Shown here: piece after piece, positions 21,319-30,507 of the stretch
Position numbering within the stretch: position 1 is the first letter of the stretch
How the letters are laid out: each line of letters begins with the position of its first letter
From: Marinobacter antarcticus
Lineage (GTDB): Bacteria > Pseudomonadota > Gammaproteobacteria > Pseudomonadales > Oleiphilaceae
Assembly: GCF_011049865.1 (NCBI RefSeq)
Contig: NZ_DRGY01000138.1
Span: forward strand, 1 to 64,000
Direction: 5' to 3'
DNA: 64,000 bases
Notes under the pieces: generated by a model
Database searches by the model: none
What the model was told of the DNA's origin: nothing
The model's input: the letters and a program-made list of their open reading frames with translations, nothing else
Translations under genes and position numbers: made by a program

Positions 21319-23127
21319 ATGGAAGGTACGATCCTGAAACCAGATCTCCGTGTCCCGGAACAGAAAACGGCAAGCCTGTCGTTTTGTGACACAACGCCCA
21401 AGGCGTTCAAGACCTGGATTAAACAGCTTCCCATGGCGAATATTGGCGAAGTATCGCGCCAGCTCTATCACGCAATCATTGAACTCAACCACCTGTTTCT
21501 AGCACCTCAGAATCGCCTACAGTTTCTTGAGTTGATTCGCGAGAAGATTCACTTTGTTTGCGGCGAGCTTTCTCGTCACTATCTTGGCCTTGCCGTGGCA
21601 CTGCCGGAAAAGCAGCGCAAAATTGCCAACCTGTCCCAGGCGCTCCAACTGCACCTTGCCAGTGGTTACAAGCTGTGTATTCTGGAGGCGTTAGACGATA
21701 ACGGGCTGGACAAAAACCGCAAGCTGGTTACCACGGCTATCCACCGCGCGATGTCCGAGTTGGCATTTACTGTTCTGAGATCCCATCAACTCTATTGCCC
21801 GAGCCCGGCGCACAGCTGGCTTGAATGCCATCGTTTGTTCCAGTTTGCCCACCGCAATAGCCTTGCAGACGTTACCGTTGAAGACAACATCCTGAAACAA
21901 AAGCAGGCGAGCACGGTGGCCAACAGTTATAAACGCCTTTTGCTTCTTGGCTGTGCAAGACCCAACCAACTCAGGCAATCGGAACTGCTTCAGGCTTACG
22001 ATCTGTTCGAGTCCTGGACCGAACAAACCCAATGCGGCAAAGACATCGGAGAGGACACTCTGTTCGTTGTCAATATGGAACGCGACAGCTCGCCGGTATA
22101 CAGAAGCCTACTCGAGAGCAAGCCTGGCGACGAAAGTTTCGGATTTGATACCCGCGAACTGGCCGCCACCATTGCTGAAAATCTCGATGCCCGGCTTCGT
22201 CAGCTTCCGGTGCCCGGCACACTGAAAATTCCAGCCAACGTTAACGACACCCTGCTAACTCACCTTAGCCAGGCGTTGGGCATTCTGGCAAAACGGAACT
22301 TCAATCGGATTACCAGCCAGGGAACGCTGGAAATTTGCGTAGGGCTTTCGGCAGCGCACTATTTCATTGCCGGCGAAAAATTGTTCACGGAATTTGTCAC
22401 CGGCAACGACAACGGCGACCCGAACGACGAAAACCTGTTTGTTCGCTCTTCCCGCAAGCGCGATGACGCTTGGGCTGGCGCCCATGATGCCTCCCCCAAC
22501 GACGAACACCTGCACTCCGCCGATACGCCAATTAATTACCGCGGCAGTTTCGGGAATACACCGGCCTCGGCTAACCAGAAAAACCGACCCAAATCACACA
22601 TCACCTTATTGGTGAACACCAGTCCTGGCGGCTACTGCGTGTCATGGGAGACCAATGTTCCGCCGTCGATGCAAGCCGGCGAGATCCTCGGGGTTCGAGA
22701 ACAACGCTCTCACCCATGGAGCATTGCGGTGGTTCGCTGGATTCGGCAAATCCGTAACCAGGGCACTCAGATTGGTATCGAGCTGCTGGCCCCCAGCGGC
22801 TCACCCTGCGGTGTTCGCCTGATTCAAAAGGTTGGCAATAGCAGTGAATACCTGCGTGGTTTGATGCTACCTGAGATCAGCGTGGTCAATCAGGCTGCCA
22901 CCTTGATAACCCCTCGGCTTCCGTTCCAGCACGGCAGCCGGATTTCCCTGTTGCATGACGGCAGAGAAGAGCAAGGCCAATTATTGAAGAAGGTGTCCTC
23001 AACCGGAAGCGTTAGCCAGTTTGAGCTAAAACTTCAAAATCATGTCGCTGCGTCGACGCCCTCAAGTCCACCCACGGCATCCAGCACCAGTGAAGACGAT
23101 TTCGATTCGCTTTGGCCGTCTCTCTGA
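21319..23127 (+). CDS. fimW: FimW-like c-di-GMP receptor candidate
   Basis: The place directly before fimX and near psd matches P. aeruginosa fimW (PA4958), a c-di-GMP receptor that promotes type IV pilus assembly on surfaces. The identification rests mainly on synteny and length (602 residues). The sequence is mostly helical and charged in its first 330 residues, with no membrane segment or signal peptide. Two PilZ-like pieces are visible: RNFNR (326-330) resembling RxxxR, and NTSPGG (433-438) matching NxSxxG. They are about 100 residues apart rather than the usual 20-30, so c-di-GMP binding is plausible but not shown. No clear ribosome binding site precedes the ATG. Confidence 0.7.
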   Translation: MEGTILKPDLRVPEQKTASLSFCDTTPKAFKTWIKQLPMANIGEVSRQLYHAIIELNHLFLAPQNRLQFLELIREKIHFVCGELSRHYLGLAVALPEKQRKIANLSQALQLHLASGYKLCILEALDDNGLDKNRKLVTTAIHRAMSELAFTVLRSHQLYCPSPAHSWLECHRLFQFAHRNSLADVTVEDNILKQKQASTVANSYKRLLLLGCARPNQLRQSELLQAYDLFESWTEQTQCGKDIGEDTLFVVNMERDSSPVYRSLLESKPGDESFGFDTRELAATIAENLDARLRQLPVPGTLKIPANVNDTLLTHLSQALGILAKRNFNRITSQGTLEICVGLSAAHYFIAGEKLFTEFVTGNDNGDPNDENLFVRSSRKRDDAWAGAHDASPNDEHLHSADTPINYRGSFGNTPASANQKNRPKSHITLLVNTSPGGYCVSWETNVPPSMQAGEILGVREQRSHPWSIAVVRWIRQIRNQGTQIGIELLAPSGSPCGVRLIQKVGNSSEYLRGLMLPEISVVNQAATLITPRLPFQHGSRISLLHDGREEQGQLLKKVSSTGSVSQFELKLQNHVAASTPSSPPTASSTSEDDFDSLWPSL

Positions 23128-23130
23128 ACA

Positions 23131-23173
23131 CCTCCGGCGGGTGCCTCTGCAAATCCGCCGGAGGCTTGTTATT
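23131..23173 (+). terminator. Strong hairpin between fimW and fimX
   Basis: A perfect 10-bp G+C-rich stem (CCTCCGGCGG 23131-23140 with CCGCCGGAGG 23155-23164) and a 14-nt loop lie just after the fimW stop. It is followed by CTTGTTATT, a poor U-tract. It may be a weak terminator or an RNA-stabilising hairpin that sets the fimW:fimX ratio. Confidence 0.5.
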
Positions 23174-23266
23174 CCGCCTCAACCCCTTCATCATTTAACG
23201 ATCGTGTTCAACGATAGTGTCAGTCGGGGCAAGCCCCGCCAATCCGTTTTATGAGACGTCTTAGGA

Positions 23267-25351
23267 ATGCAGAAACAGAACGCCACCGTACACCTGCTGA
23301 TCCTCGATCCTTCCCAGAATGATGCCGAATCGTTGATAAGCCTGCTCCGAAATGCAGGTAACGCTACTCGGGCGCATCGCATTACCTCCGAAGAAGATCT
23401 GGAAGAAGCCCTGAAAACCAATAACTGGGACCTGCTTCTGGCCCGTGATATTGAGCAGGAATTCTCAGCCGATAACGCCCTCGCCATGATCCGGAGAATG
23501 GACAAAGACATTCCGTGCCTGTTCCTGACCGAGGAAGAAAGCCGCGAGAGAACGGTCGCTGTCATGAAGGCCGGCGCTCAGGGTACGGTGCAATCCGGCC
23601 ACAACGATCTGCTGATACTGAAAACCAAGCGTGAACTCGCTGCGCTTGAGGATCGCCGCCGCCGCAGAGCGCTGGAGTCGCATCTAAGGGAGGCCGAGCA
23701 GCGGTGTCAGTTGCTGTTGGAAAGCTCTAAAGATGCCATCGCTTATATCAATGACGGCATGCATATTTATGCCAATCAGTCCTACCTGGAGTTTCTGGGC
23801 TACGACGACATTGATGACATGATGTGTCTTCCCGTACTCGATACGTTAACGCCCGAAAGTCAAAACGCCTACAAGGCGTTCATGAAGTCTTTCGCAGAAA
23901 ACGGTGAAGACGGCATGACCCTCAACTGCACCGCAAAGCGCAGCGATGAACACGAGCTGAACGTGACCATGTCGGTGTCGGCTGCCACCTACGACAGCGA
24001 GGTGTGCACCCAGATAGTGCTGCAACCGGAGCACAGTGACGTCGAGCTGGAAGAAAAATTACGGGAAATCAGCAGCCAGGACCTCCTGACGGGCCTGTAT
24101 AATCGGCAACACCTGATGAGAGAGCTCGAACAGGCCATCGCCAGTGCCGGTAAAAACAACGAAACCGGCGCCCTGGCGTACATTGCACTCGATAATTTCA
24201 TGACCATGAAAGGTCAGGTGGGCATTGCCGGCGCGGACCTTCTGTTGGGTGACCTGTCGGCCTTGCTGAAACACGAAGCGGCCGATGACCTTGTATTGGC
24301 GCGCCTCAGCGACGATGCATTCTGCTTCCTGTGCCTGCCGGGGGATGAAACGTCTCTGGCTGGCCGGTGTGAAAGCCTCCGCAAAGCGGTCGATGAAAAT
24401 CTGTTCGAGATCAACGGCCGTACCGTTCCGTTAACCGTCAGTATCGGCATTGCGTCTATTACCGAGAACTCGCCAAAAGCAGAAGAGCTTATGGCCCGTG
24501 CTCACACTGCATCGTCGGAAGTACGCAAGCAGGAAGGCCAGTCTCAGGGCAACGGTGTTCGCGCCTACAATCCGGCAGACCACGAAATGCTGGACGATGG
24601 CAGCTCTGTAGAGACAATACTGAGAGCTCTGGATGAGAACCGCTTCCGGCTGCTGTTCCAGCCTATTATTAACCTTCGAGGCGACGGCGAAGAACACTAC
24701 GAAGCCTTTGTGCGAATGCTCGACAAAGACGAGAAAGAAGTCTCGCCCTACGATTTTCTGCCCCCCATGGGCCCAAGCGATACCGCCATCAAAATTGATC
24801 GCTGGGTTATCCTGCAAACCATCAAACAGTTATCAAGCCACCGCGCCAATGGCACTGATACCCGCATGTTTCTCAACGTGACGGCGGAAACCTTGCAGGA
24901 CAAAACGTTTACACCTTGGCTGAGCGTTGCCCTGAAAGCTGCACGGCTGCCGGGAGACGCACTGATTTTCCAGATTCGCGAAGGCGATGCGAATAATTAC
25001 ATGAAGCAGGCCAAAGACTTTACGAAGGCCCTGCATCAGCTTCACTGCAAGGTATCCATTGCTCAATTCGGCTGCGCCCTGAATCCGTTCAACACCCTGA
25101 AACACATAGATACCGATTACGTGAAGATTGACGGATCCTTCACGGAAGAAATTCAGAAGAGTGACGAAGCCAAAGAGCAAGTAAAGGAAATGGTGAAGAG
25201 CCTGCAGAGCGCCGGCAAGCTAACCATTATTCCATTGGTGGAAAACGCCGCTATTCTTGCCACACTTTGGCAGGCGGGCGTTAACTACATTCAGGGGTAT
25301 TATTTGCAGGCCCCGGCGCCGGAAATGAATTACGACTTTGGCGACAACTGA
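23267..25351 (+). CDS. fimX: FimX-like degenerate GGDEF-EAL c-di-GMP effector
   Basis: FimX binds c-di-GMP through an inactive EAL domain and steers type IV pilus assembly and twitching. The 694 residues match FimX (about 691) in domain order. First is a REC-like domain (about 8-120) lacking a clear phospho-acceptor Asp. PAS (about 140-255) and GGDEF (about 265-400) follow, then EAL (about 448-690). The GGDEF signature is replaced by LSDDAF (347-352) and EAL by EAF (479-481), so neither cyclase nor phosphodiesterase activity is expected. The FQPI ligand-contact motif (465-468) is kept. It sits 139 nt after fimW and before serB, as in Pseudomonas. Confidence 0.88.
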   Translation: MQKQNATVHLLILDPSQNDAESLISLLRNAGNATRAHRITSEEDLEEALKTNNWDLLLARDIEQEFSADNALAMIRRMDKDIPCLFLTEEESRERTVAVMKAGAQGTVQSGHNDLLILKTKRELAALEDRRRRRALESHLREAEQRCQLLLESSKDAIAYINDGMHIYANQSYLEFLGYDDIDDMMCLPVLDTLTPESQNAYKAFMKSFAENGEDGMTLNCTAKRSDEHELNVTMSVSAATYDSEVCTQIVLQPEHSDVELEEKLREISSQDLLTGLYNRQHLMRELEQAIASAGKNNETGALAYIALDNFMTMKGQVGIAGADLLLGDLSALLKHEAADDLVLARLSDDAFCFLCLPGDETSLAGRCESLRKAVDENLFEINGRTVPLTVSIGIASITENSPKAEELMARAHTASSEVRKQEGQSQGNGVRAYNPADHEMLDDGSSVETILRALDENRFRLLFQPIINLRGDGEEHYEAFVRMLDKDEKEVSPYDFLPPMGPSDTAIKIDRWVILQTIKQLSSHRANGTDTRMFLNVTAETLQDKTFTPWLSVALKAARLPGDALIFQIREGDANNYMKQAKDFTKALHQLHCKVSIAQFGCALNPFNTLKHIDTDYVKIDGSFTEEIQKSDEAKEQVKEMVKSLQSAGKLTIIPLVENAAILATLWQAGVNYIQGYYLQAPAPEMNYDFGDN

Positions 25352-25365
25352 GGGCTCAACACTGA

Positions 25366-25394
25366 AAAACGCCGGTTCAGAAACCGGCTTTTTT
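25366..25394. terminator. Bidirectional terminator between fimX and serB
   Basis: GCCGGTT (25371-25377) and AACCGGC (25382-25388) form a tight stem with a 4-nt loop. T6 follows on the + strand and GTTTTTC on the - strand. The stem includes the last serB codons and stop, so one hairpin serves both convergent genes. Confidence 0.8.
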
Positions 25395-26609
25395 CAGCCC
25401 CTGATTCGTCTCGCTTTCGCGAAAGCCGATAAGGTAAAGAATGGCGTCCAGGCCGAGCGTAGAGATAGCGTGGCGCGCCGATTCTTTTACCAGCGGTTTG
25501 GCCCGAAAGGCAACGCCAAGGCCTGCCTGACTCAGCATGGGCAGATCGTTGGCACCATCGCCCACAGCAATAACCTGCTCCCGGGAAATATGTTCTTTTT
25601 CGGCAATTTCCAGTAACAACTCGGCTTTGCGCTTGCCATCGACGATCTGTCCAGACACCTCCCCGGTTACCTTGCCATCACGAATTTCCAGCTCGTTAGC
25701 GTACACGTAATCGATACCCAACTTGCTCTGAAGGTGCCGGGCAAAATAAGTGAAGCCACCGGACAGTATCGCTGTGCGATAACCCAGTGCTTTCAAGCTT
25801 CGAATCAGGTGCTCCGCCCCTTCCGTCATTTTCAATCGACCGGCAACCCGCTCCAGCACTGATTCATCCAGGCCCTTGAGTAATAGCAGGCGCTCGGCAA
25901 AACTCTGGCTGAAATCCAGCTCACCCTGCATCGCACGTTCGGTAATCTCCGCGACCTGTTCGCCAACACCGGCTTCCCGGGCAAGCTCATCAATCACTTC
26001 GGCTTCAATCAGGGTGGAGTCCATATCAAACACCACAAGCCGCCGGTTGCGCCGAAAAATGGAATCTTCCTGGAACGCAATATCCACATTCATTTCGCCG
26101 GCAATCTGCAGAAAATCGGCTCTCAACTGCTCAGAATCCGAAGGCGTGCCGCGCACTGAAAACTCCACGCAGGCAATCCCGTTTGTCGTCGCGTTGAGGG
26201 ACGGTCTCGCTGACAGCCTGGAAATATTGTCAATATTCAGGCCGTGGCGGGCCGTGATCGCAGAAACCTGAGCAATCTGCTCCGCCTTGATATCACGGGA
26301 CAACAAAGTGACGATGTAACAGGCACGATTGCGCCCTTCCGCCCATGCTTGATATTCCTGCGTGGTAATCGGCGCGAATCTCACTTGAAGATCGAGCGCG
26401 TGCAAGCGGAACAACAAATCACGGATCACCGGGGAGGATTTCGACTCATCGGGGATTTCAATAAGAATTCCCCAGGTCAGATGGTCATGGATAACCGCCT
26501 GGCCTATGTCGAGAATCCGCACATCGTACTGCCCCATGATGCCGGTTATCTCAGACGTGAGCCCGGGCTTGTCGCGCCCGGATACATTGATCAGTACCAG
26601 TTCACTCAC
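25377..26609 (-). CDS. serB: Phosphoserine phosphatase with two ACT-like domains
   Basis: SerB removes phosphate from phosphoserine, the last step of serine synthesis. Two N-terminal ACT-type domains (about 1-80 and 95-180) precede the HAD domain. The nucleophile motif is DMDST (195-199), followed by ILSGGFTYFA (motif II) and VGDGANDLPML (motif IV). The 410-residue, ACT-containing form is the one found in Pseudomonas and Marinobacter. It is preceded by parC on the same strand and converges on fimX. serA lies in the same window at 60.6-61.8 kb but is unlinked. Confidence 0.96.
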   Translation of the reverse strand: MSELVLINVSGRDKPGLTSEITGIMGQYDVRILDIGQAVIHDHLTWGILIEIPDESKSSPVIRDLLFRLHALDLQVRFAPITTQEYQAWAEGRNRACYIVTLLSRDIKAEQIAQVSAITARHGLNIDNISRLSARPSLNATTNGIACVEFSVRGTPSDSEQLRADFLQIAGEMNVDIAFQEDSIFRRNRRLVVFDMDSTLIEAEVIDELAREAGVGEQVAEITERAMQGELDFSQSFAERLLLLKGLDESVLERVAGRLKMTEGAEHLIRSLKALGYRTAILSGGFTYFARHLQSKLGIDYVYANELEIRDGKVTGEVSGQIVDGKRKAELLLEIAEKEHISREQVIAVGDGANDLPMLSQAGLGVAFRAKPLVKESARHAISTLGLDAILYLIGFRESETNQGLKKAGF

Positions 26610-26654
26610 TGTCAGATTGCTCCCTTTCCGCTCTCTGTTTCCAATCTGTCCATT

Positions 26655-28955
26655 TCAGGTCTCACCATTTTCCAGACTCGCCTCTTCCTTTGCTCGCGAG
26701 GCAGAGGGAATAACGTCAATGGCATCGACACGCTGCAGCCCTCGGGGCAGCTTGTGCCCGCGCCGGCCGCGCTCGCCCAGATAGTGCTCAAGATCGCTGA
26801 ACTGCAGGCCCATCTTGCGCTTGCCCGCCCGGATCTCCAACTGATCATCCTCGGCGAACACCGCGATGGCCACCACGAACTCCTCACGGCTTTGCACCCG
26901 GGCTGACGGAATACTGATAATCTTGTTGCCTTTGCCCTTACTCAACTCCGGCAGCTCGCTGAGCGGGAACACGAGCATTCTGCCTTCGTTGGTAATGGCA
27001 CCCAGGTACAGACCTTTCTCTGTAACAGGGATAACCACAGGCGACATAATCTGCGCACCTTTGGGAACACTGACCACGGCTTTGCCGTTCCTGTTTTTAC
27101 TGAGCATGTCGTTCAGCGAGGTCACAAATCCATAGCCGCCATCCGTCACCAACAACGTTTTCCGCGCTGGGTCGCCCATCAACAAGCCCGAGAAGCTTGC
27201 CCCTGAAGGGGGGTTGATCCTTCCCGTTAGAGGTTCGCCCTGCCCTCTGGCGGACGGCAGGCTGTGAGCCATCAGTGAATACGCCCGACCGGTGGAGTCG
27301 AGAAAGATTGTTTGCTGGTTATTGCGGCCTTTGGCGACCAAAGCAAAACGGTCGCCGGATTTATAGCTCAGACCATTGGGGTCTATGTCATGGCCCTTGG
27401 CAGCGCGAACCCAGCCCTTGTCAGACAGCACAACGGTCACGGGATCGTTGGAAACCAGGTCATTTTCGCTGAACGCCCGGGCCTCTTCGCGGGCAACAAT
27501 GGGCGAGCGGCGCTCATCGCCATAGGTTTCAGCATCGGCTAGCAGCTCATTCTTGATCAGTTCGCGCAACCGCTCCTGGGAACCAAGAATGGTCTGCAGT
27601 TCGTCCCGCTCTATGGCCAACTCGTCTTGCTCGCCGCGAATTTTCATTTCTTCAAGCTTGGCAAGATGCCGCAGTTTCAGCTCGAGAATGGATTCGGCCT
27701 GATCCGGAGACAATCCGAATCGCTCCATAAACACCAACTTGGGCTTATCTTCGGTGCGGATAATATGAATGACTTCGTCAATATTAAGATAGGCAATCAA
27801 CAGGCCTTCAAGAATGTGCAGTCGGGCAAGTACCTTATCAAGTCGGTACTGCAAACGGCGCGTGACCGTCGTGCGACGAAACGCAAGCCATTCGGTCAGC
27901 ATCTGGCGCAGGCCCTTTACACCGGGACGGCCATCGTTACCAATAACATTGATGTTAACCCGGTAGCTTTTCTCAAGATCCGTGCTGGCAAACAAATGGG
28001 CCATCAGCCCGTCGAGATCAACGCGGTTAGAGCGCGGCACAATAACCAGCCGGGTCGGATTCTCATGATCGGATTCGTCGCGAAGATCGGCCACCATCGG
28101 CAATTTTTTGGTTTGCATCTGGTGCGCAATCTGCTCAAGCACGCGGTTACCGGAAACCTGGTGCGGTAAATCGGTTACCACAACCTCACCACTCTCTCGC
28201 ACCCAGCGGGCGCGCATGCGCAGCGAGCCCCGGCCGGTTTCATAAATCTGGCGAAGATCTTTACGGGGCGTGATGATTTCTGCGTAGGTCGGAAAGTCGG
28301 GGCCTTTGACGTGCTCGCATAGCTGATCGACGGTGGCGTCAGGATCATCCAGCAGCCGGATACAGGCGGCGGTTACCTCCCTGACGTTATGGGGCGGAAT
28401 ATCTGTGGCCATGCCTACCGCGATGCCGGTCGTACCGTTGAGCAGCACGTGGGGCAGCCTTGCGGGCAGCACCGAGGGTTCGTCCATGGTGCCGTCAAAG
28501 TTGGGCGTCCAGTCTACGGTGCCCTGGCCAAGCTCGGTGAGCAATACATCGGCAAACCGCGCCAACCGTGATTCGGTGTACCGCATGGCCGCGAAGGATT
28601 TGGGATCGTCGGGCGCACCCCAGTTACCCTGGCCGTCAACAAGCGGATAACGATAGGAAAATGGCTGAGCCATCAGCACCATGGCTTCATAACAGGCGCT
28701 GTCGCCGTGGGGATGGAACTTGCCGAGAACATCGCCCACGGTACGGGCAGATTTCTTGTATTTGGACGTAGATTTCAGGCCCAGCTCTGACATAGCGTAA
28801 ATAATGCGCCGCTGAACCGGCTTCAGCCCGTCACCAATATTGGGAAGTGCCCGGTCGAGAATGACGTACATGGAGTAGTCCAGGTAGGCTTTTTCCGTGT
28901 AGTCTCTGAGTGAAACCCGCTCAAAGCCTTCATCCGTCGTCTGAAACTCTGGCAT
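26655..28955 (-). CDS. parC: DNA topoisomerase IV subunit A
   Basis: ParC is the DNA-cleaving subunit of topoisomerase IV, which decatenates daughter chromosomes. The active-site Tyr is Tyr126 in AAMRYTESR. The quinolone-resistance region reads [16 protein letters not shown], with Ser86 and Glu90 (E. coli Ser80 and Glu84) in the susceptible state. The C-terminal half forms the beta-pinwheel with a degenerate GyrA-box-like region. It has 766 residues. parE lies about 6 kb away on the same strand, the gap being filled by accessory genes. Confidence 0.97.
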   Translation of the reverse strand: MPEFQTTDEGFERVSLRDYTEKAYLDYSMYVILDRALPNIGDGLKPVQRRIIYAMSELGLKSTSKYKKSARTVGDVLGKFHPHGDSACYEAMVLMAQPFSYRYPLVDGQGNWGAPDDPKSFAAMRYTESRLARFADVLLTELGQGTVDWTPNFDGTMDEPSVLPARLPHVLLNGTTGIAVGMATDIPPHNVREVTAACIRLLDDPDATVDQLCEHVKGPDFPTYAEIITPRKDLRQIYETGRGSLRMRARWVRESGEVVVTDLPHQVSGNRVLEQIAHQMQTKKLPMVADLRDESDHENPTRLVIVPRSNRVDLDGLMAHLFASTDLEKSYRVNINVIGNDGRPGVKGLRQMLTEWLAFRRTTVTRRLQYRLDKVLARLHILEGLLIAYLNIDEVIHIIRTEDKPKLVFMERFGLSPDQAESILELKLRHLAKLEEMKIRGEQDELAIERDELQTILGSQERLRELIKNELLADAETYGDERRSPIVAREEARAFSENDLVSNDPVTVVLSDKGWVRAAKGHDIDPNGLSYKSGDRFALVAKGRNNQQTIFLDSTGRAYSLMAHSLPSARGQGEPLTGRINPPSGASFSGLLMGDPARKTLLVTDGGYGFVTSLNDMLSKNRNGKAVVSVPKGAQIMSPVVIPVTEKGLYLGAITNEGRMLVFPLSELPELSKGKGNKIISIPSARVQSREEFVVAIAVFAEDDQLEIRAGKRKMGLQFSDLEHYLGERGRRGHKLPRGLQRVDAIDVIPSASRAKEEASLENGET

Positions 28956-29000
28956 GGATGCCTCTTTTGCCTGTATTAACTGATTTTGAAGGAGTCCGTG

Positions 29001-29237
29001 ATGCTACCTTGTGCGCCCGGAATAATCACGGGGCCGGTGCAACGGGACATTATATGGAGCGCCGGGCGGATACACCAACAACCCACGGATTTATTGGCCA
29101 AAATGGTTCGCCGAAGCCCAATACCGCCAATTCCAATAGCGGAATTCCCGCATGGAGAGTCTGTAACGTGCGCCGTATGCTCGTTGCCAGTGATGAATAG
29201 AAGACCGTTTTCCTTCCAAACAAGCGGAACACTATGA
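29001..29237 (+). CDS. Small ORF of unknown function, coupled to next ORF
   Basis: I do not recognise this 78-residue ORF. In its favour are a good AGGAG 6 nt before the ATG and a stop codon that overlaps the start of the next ORF (ATGA), which suggests translational coupling. Against it are many codons rare in the neighbours (ATA, AGA, CTA) and the lack of any clear fold. The sequence has a Pro/Ile run ([14 protein letters not shown]) and CAVC. It could be a recently acquired or spurious ORF. Confidence 0.3.
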   Translation: MLPCAPGIITGPVQRDIIWSAGRIHQQPTDLLAKMVRRSPIPPIPIAEFPHGESVTCAVCSLPVMNRRPFSFQTSGTL

Positions 29238-29497
29238 AACCTAATCTAAAAGCCTGCGGGCAAGCCATGGTAACAGCCATGGTGAATGCGGCTCTGGCCG
29301 TCGCGCTGATGCTGCTCGTGGAATTTGCAATCAGCGGCAGCTTTCACGTTCCGGCAACCTATCTTTGGGCAGGCTTGCTGATATGGCTGGTTATTTTCGG
29401 TGCTCAGTTCTGGCGCCAGCGCAATCTTTGCCTAGCCTGTGACACTACGCCAAAAACAACCACTGCAACCCATCAAAACCTGCACACAGACGTCTGA
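29234..29497 (+). CDS. Small two-helix membrane protein, unknown function
   Basis: This 87-residue protein has two likely membrane helices: VNAALAVALMLLVEFAISG (about 17-36) and TYLWAGLLIWLVIFGAQFW (about 42-60). A short polar tail with a CLAC pair follows. The ATG overlaps the stop of the upstream ORF. Codon use resembles the neighbours, so it is more likely to be real than the ORF before it. I do not recognise the family. Confidence 0.5.
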   Translation: MKPNLKACGQAMVTAMVNAALAVALMLLVEFAISGSFHVPATYLWAGLLIWLVIFGAQFWRQRNLCLACDTTPKTTTATHQNLHTDV

Positions 29498-29533
29498 ATA
29501 TCACGATCAAGTCACCTCTTCTTTAATAAGTTT

Positions 29534-29840
29534 CTGACAGCCGGCTCTGCGCTGCTATGCTTTGACACAAGCATCAGCAGACACCTTCTTCACGTCCGCC
29601 AGCCGCATCCTGAACGGTGACCGGGATCTTTGTTAGGCTAGGGAACGTTTCGAAACAACCGTCAAACAGTTCTCCAACACTGATGTTTCCAGCGTAGCCA
29701 AGCGGTTTGATTCATTGCGCACGTATTTTGATGAAGTAGGCGCCCATGCGGACGATCAGGGGAAATTGACGGGATCAGTCAGTCTCTTGACAAACATGCC
29801 CGTGAACTGGAAAAACAGACCGGCAGGTTCCGGGTATAAA
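29534..29840 (+). pseudogene. Decayed C-terminal fragment resembling a chemotaxis-receptor-like gene
   Basis: This 374-nt gene-free stretch holds a broken reading frame. After a TGA at 29535-29537, the frame reads ...SADTFFTSASRILNGDRDLC, meets TAG at 29634-29636 and continues ARERFETTVKQFSNTDVSSV and RFDSLRTYFDEVGAHADDQG. It then shifts frame near 29760 to IDGISQSLDKHARELEKQTGRFRV and a stop. The final stretch looks like the C-terminal tail of methyl-accepting chemotaxis proteins (LEKQTGRFRV). One in-frame stop, one frameshift and no start codon mark it as a remnant. The parent family is inferred from the tail only. Confidence 0.5.
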
Positions 29841-29853
29841 TCCGAAACCTGCC
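29806..29853 (-). terminator. Terminator after yceI-family gene
   Basis: GGCAGGTTCCGG (29822-29833) pairs with CCGAAACCTGCC (29842-29853) with one mismatch. Read leftward, the stem is followed a few nt later by TCTGTTTTTCC. It ends the cytochrome b561-yceI transcript and overlaps the end of the decayed fragment. Confidence 0.6.
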
Positions 29854-29871
29854 ATCCGTGAGCGGCCAGGT

Positions 29872-30453
29872 TTACTGACGGATACCCTCAACCGAGATAA
29901 TAATTTCCACGGTTTCGGATGCCTTGCCAAGATTCATGGGAATGCCGAAGTCTTGAAGTCGCAACTCAGTTGTGGCTTCAAAGCCCATACGATATCCGCC
30001 CCAGGGGTCCTTGCCGTGACCCAGCATTTCCACGTCGAGGGTGACCTCACGAGTAACACCGCGCAAGGTAAGATCACCAACAATATCGGCCTCGCCGTCA
30101 TCATCAAGTTCAACACGCTTGCTCTTGAAGCTCGCTTCAGGATGCTCACTCACATACAGAAAATCTTCACTGCGCAAGTGCTTGTCCCGCTCGGCGTGGT
30201 TCGAGTCCACGCTGGAGGTGTCAATGGTTACGCTTACCGAATCGTTTTGCGGATTTTCAGCGTCGTAAACAAACTGGCCGTCAAAATCGTTGAATCGGCC
30301 ATACAGCCAACTGTAGCCCAGATGCGAAATTTTGAAGGTAATGAACTGATGATCTTTTTCGTTATCAAAATCGTAGGTGCCGCTGCCCTCGCTGGCATGC
30401 ACGCTTCCCACAAGTGCCAATGAAACGGCTGATGCAAGCAGTAATTTTTTCAT
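29872..30453 (-). CDS. YceI-family periplasmic lipid-binding protein
   Basis: YceI proteins are periplasmic lipocalin-like barrels that bind polyprenoid lipids or quinone-like molecules. A signal peptide (MKKLLLASAVSLALVGSVHA) is followed by the typical fold: FITFKISHLGYSWLYGRFNDFDG, HLRSEDFLYVSEHPEASFKS, GDLTLRGVTREVTLDVEML, and the C-terminal strand VEIIISVEGIRQ. It has 193 residues, with a good AGGAGA before the ATG. It follows the cytochrome b561 gene by 54 nt, and this pairing is common and suggests a shared redox or quinone-related role. Confidence 0.93.
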   Translation of the reverse strand: MKKLLLASAVSLALVGSVHASEGSGTYDFDNEKDHQFITFKISHLGYSWLYGRFNDFDGQFVYDAENPQNDSVSVTIDTSSVDSNHAERDKHLRSEDFLYVSEHPEASFKSKRVELDDDGEADIVGDLTLRGVTREVTLDVEMLGHGKDPWGGYRMGFEATTELRLQDFGIPMNLGKASETVEIIISVEGIRQ

Positions 30454-30507
30454 GATGTCTCCTTTTAAAAAACAGAATCGCTCTGGTTCAGAGCAGCGTT
30501 ACGCCAA

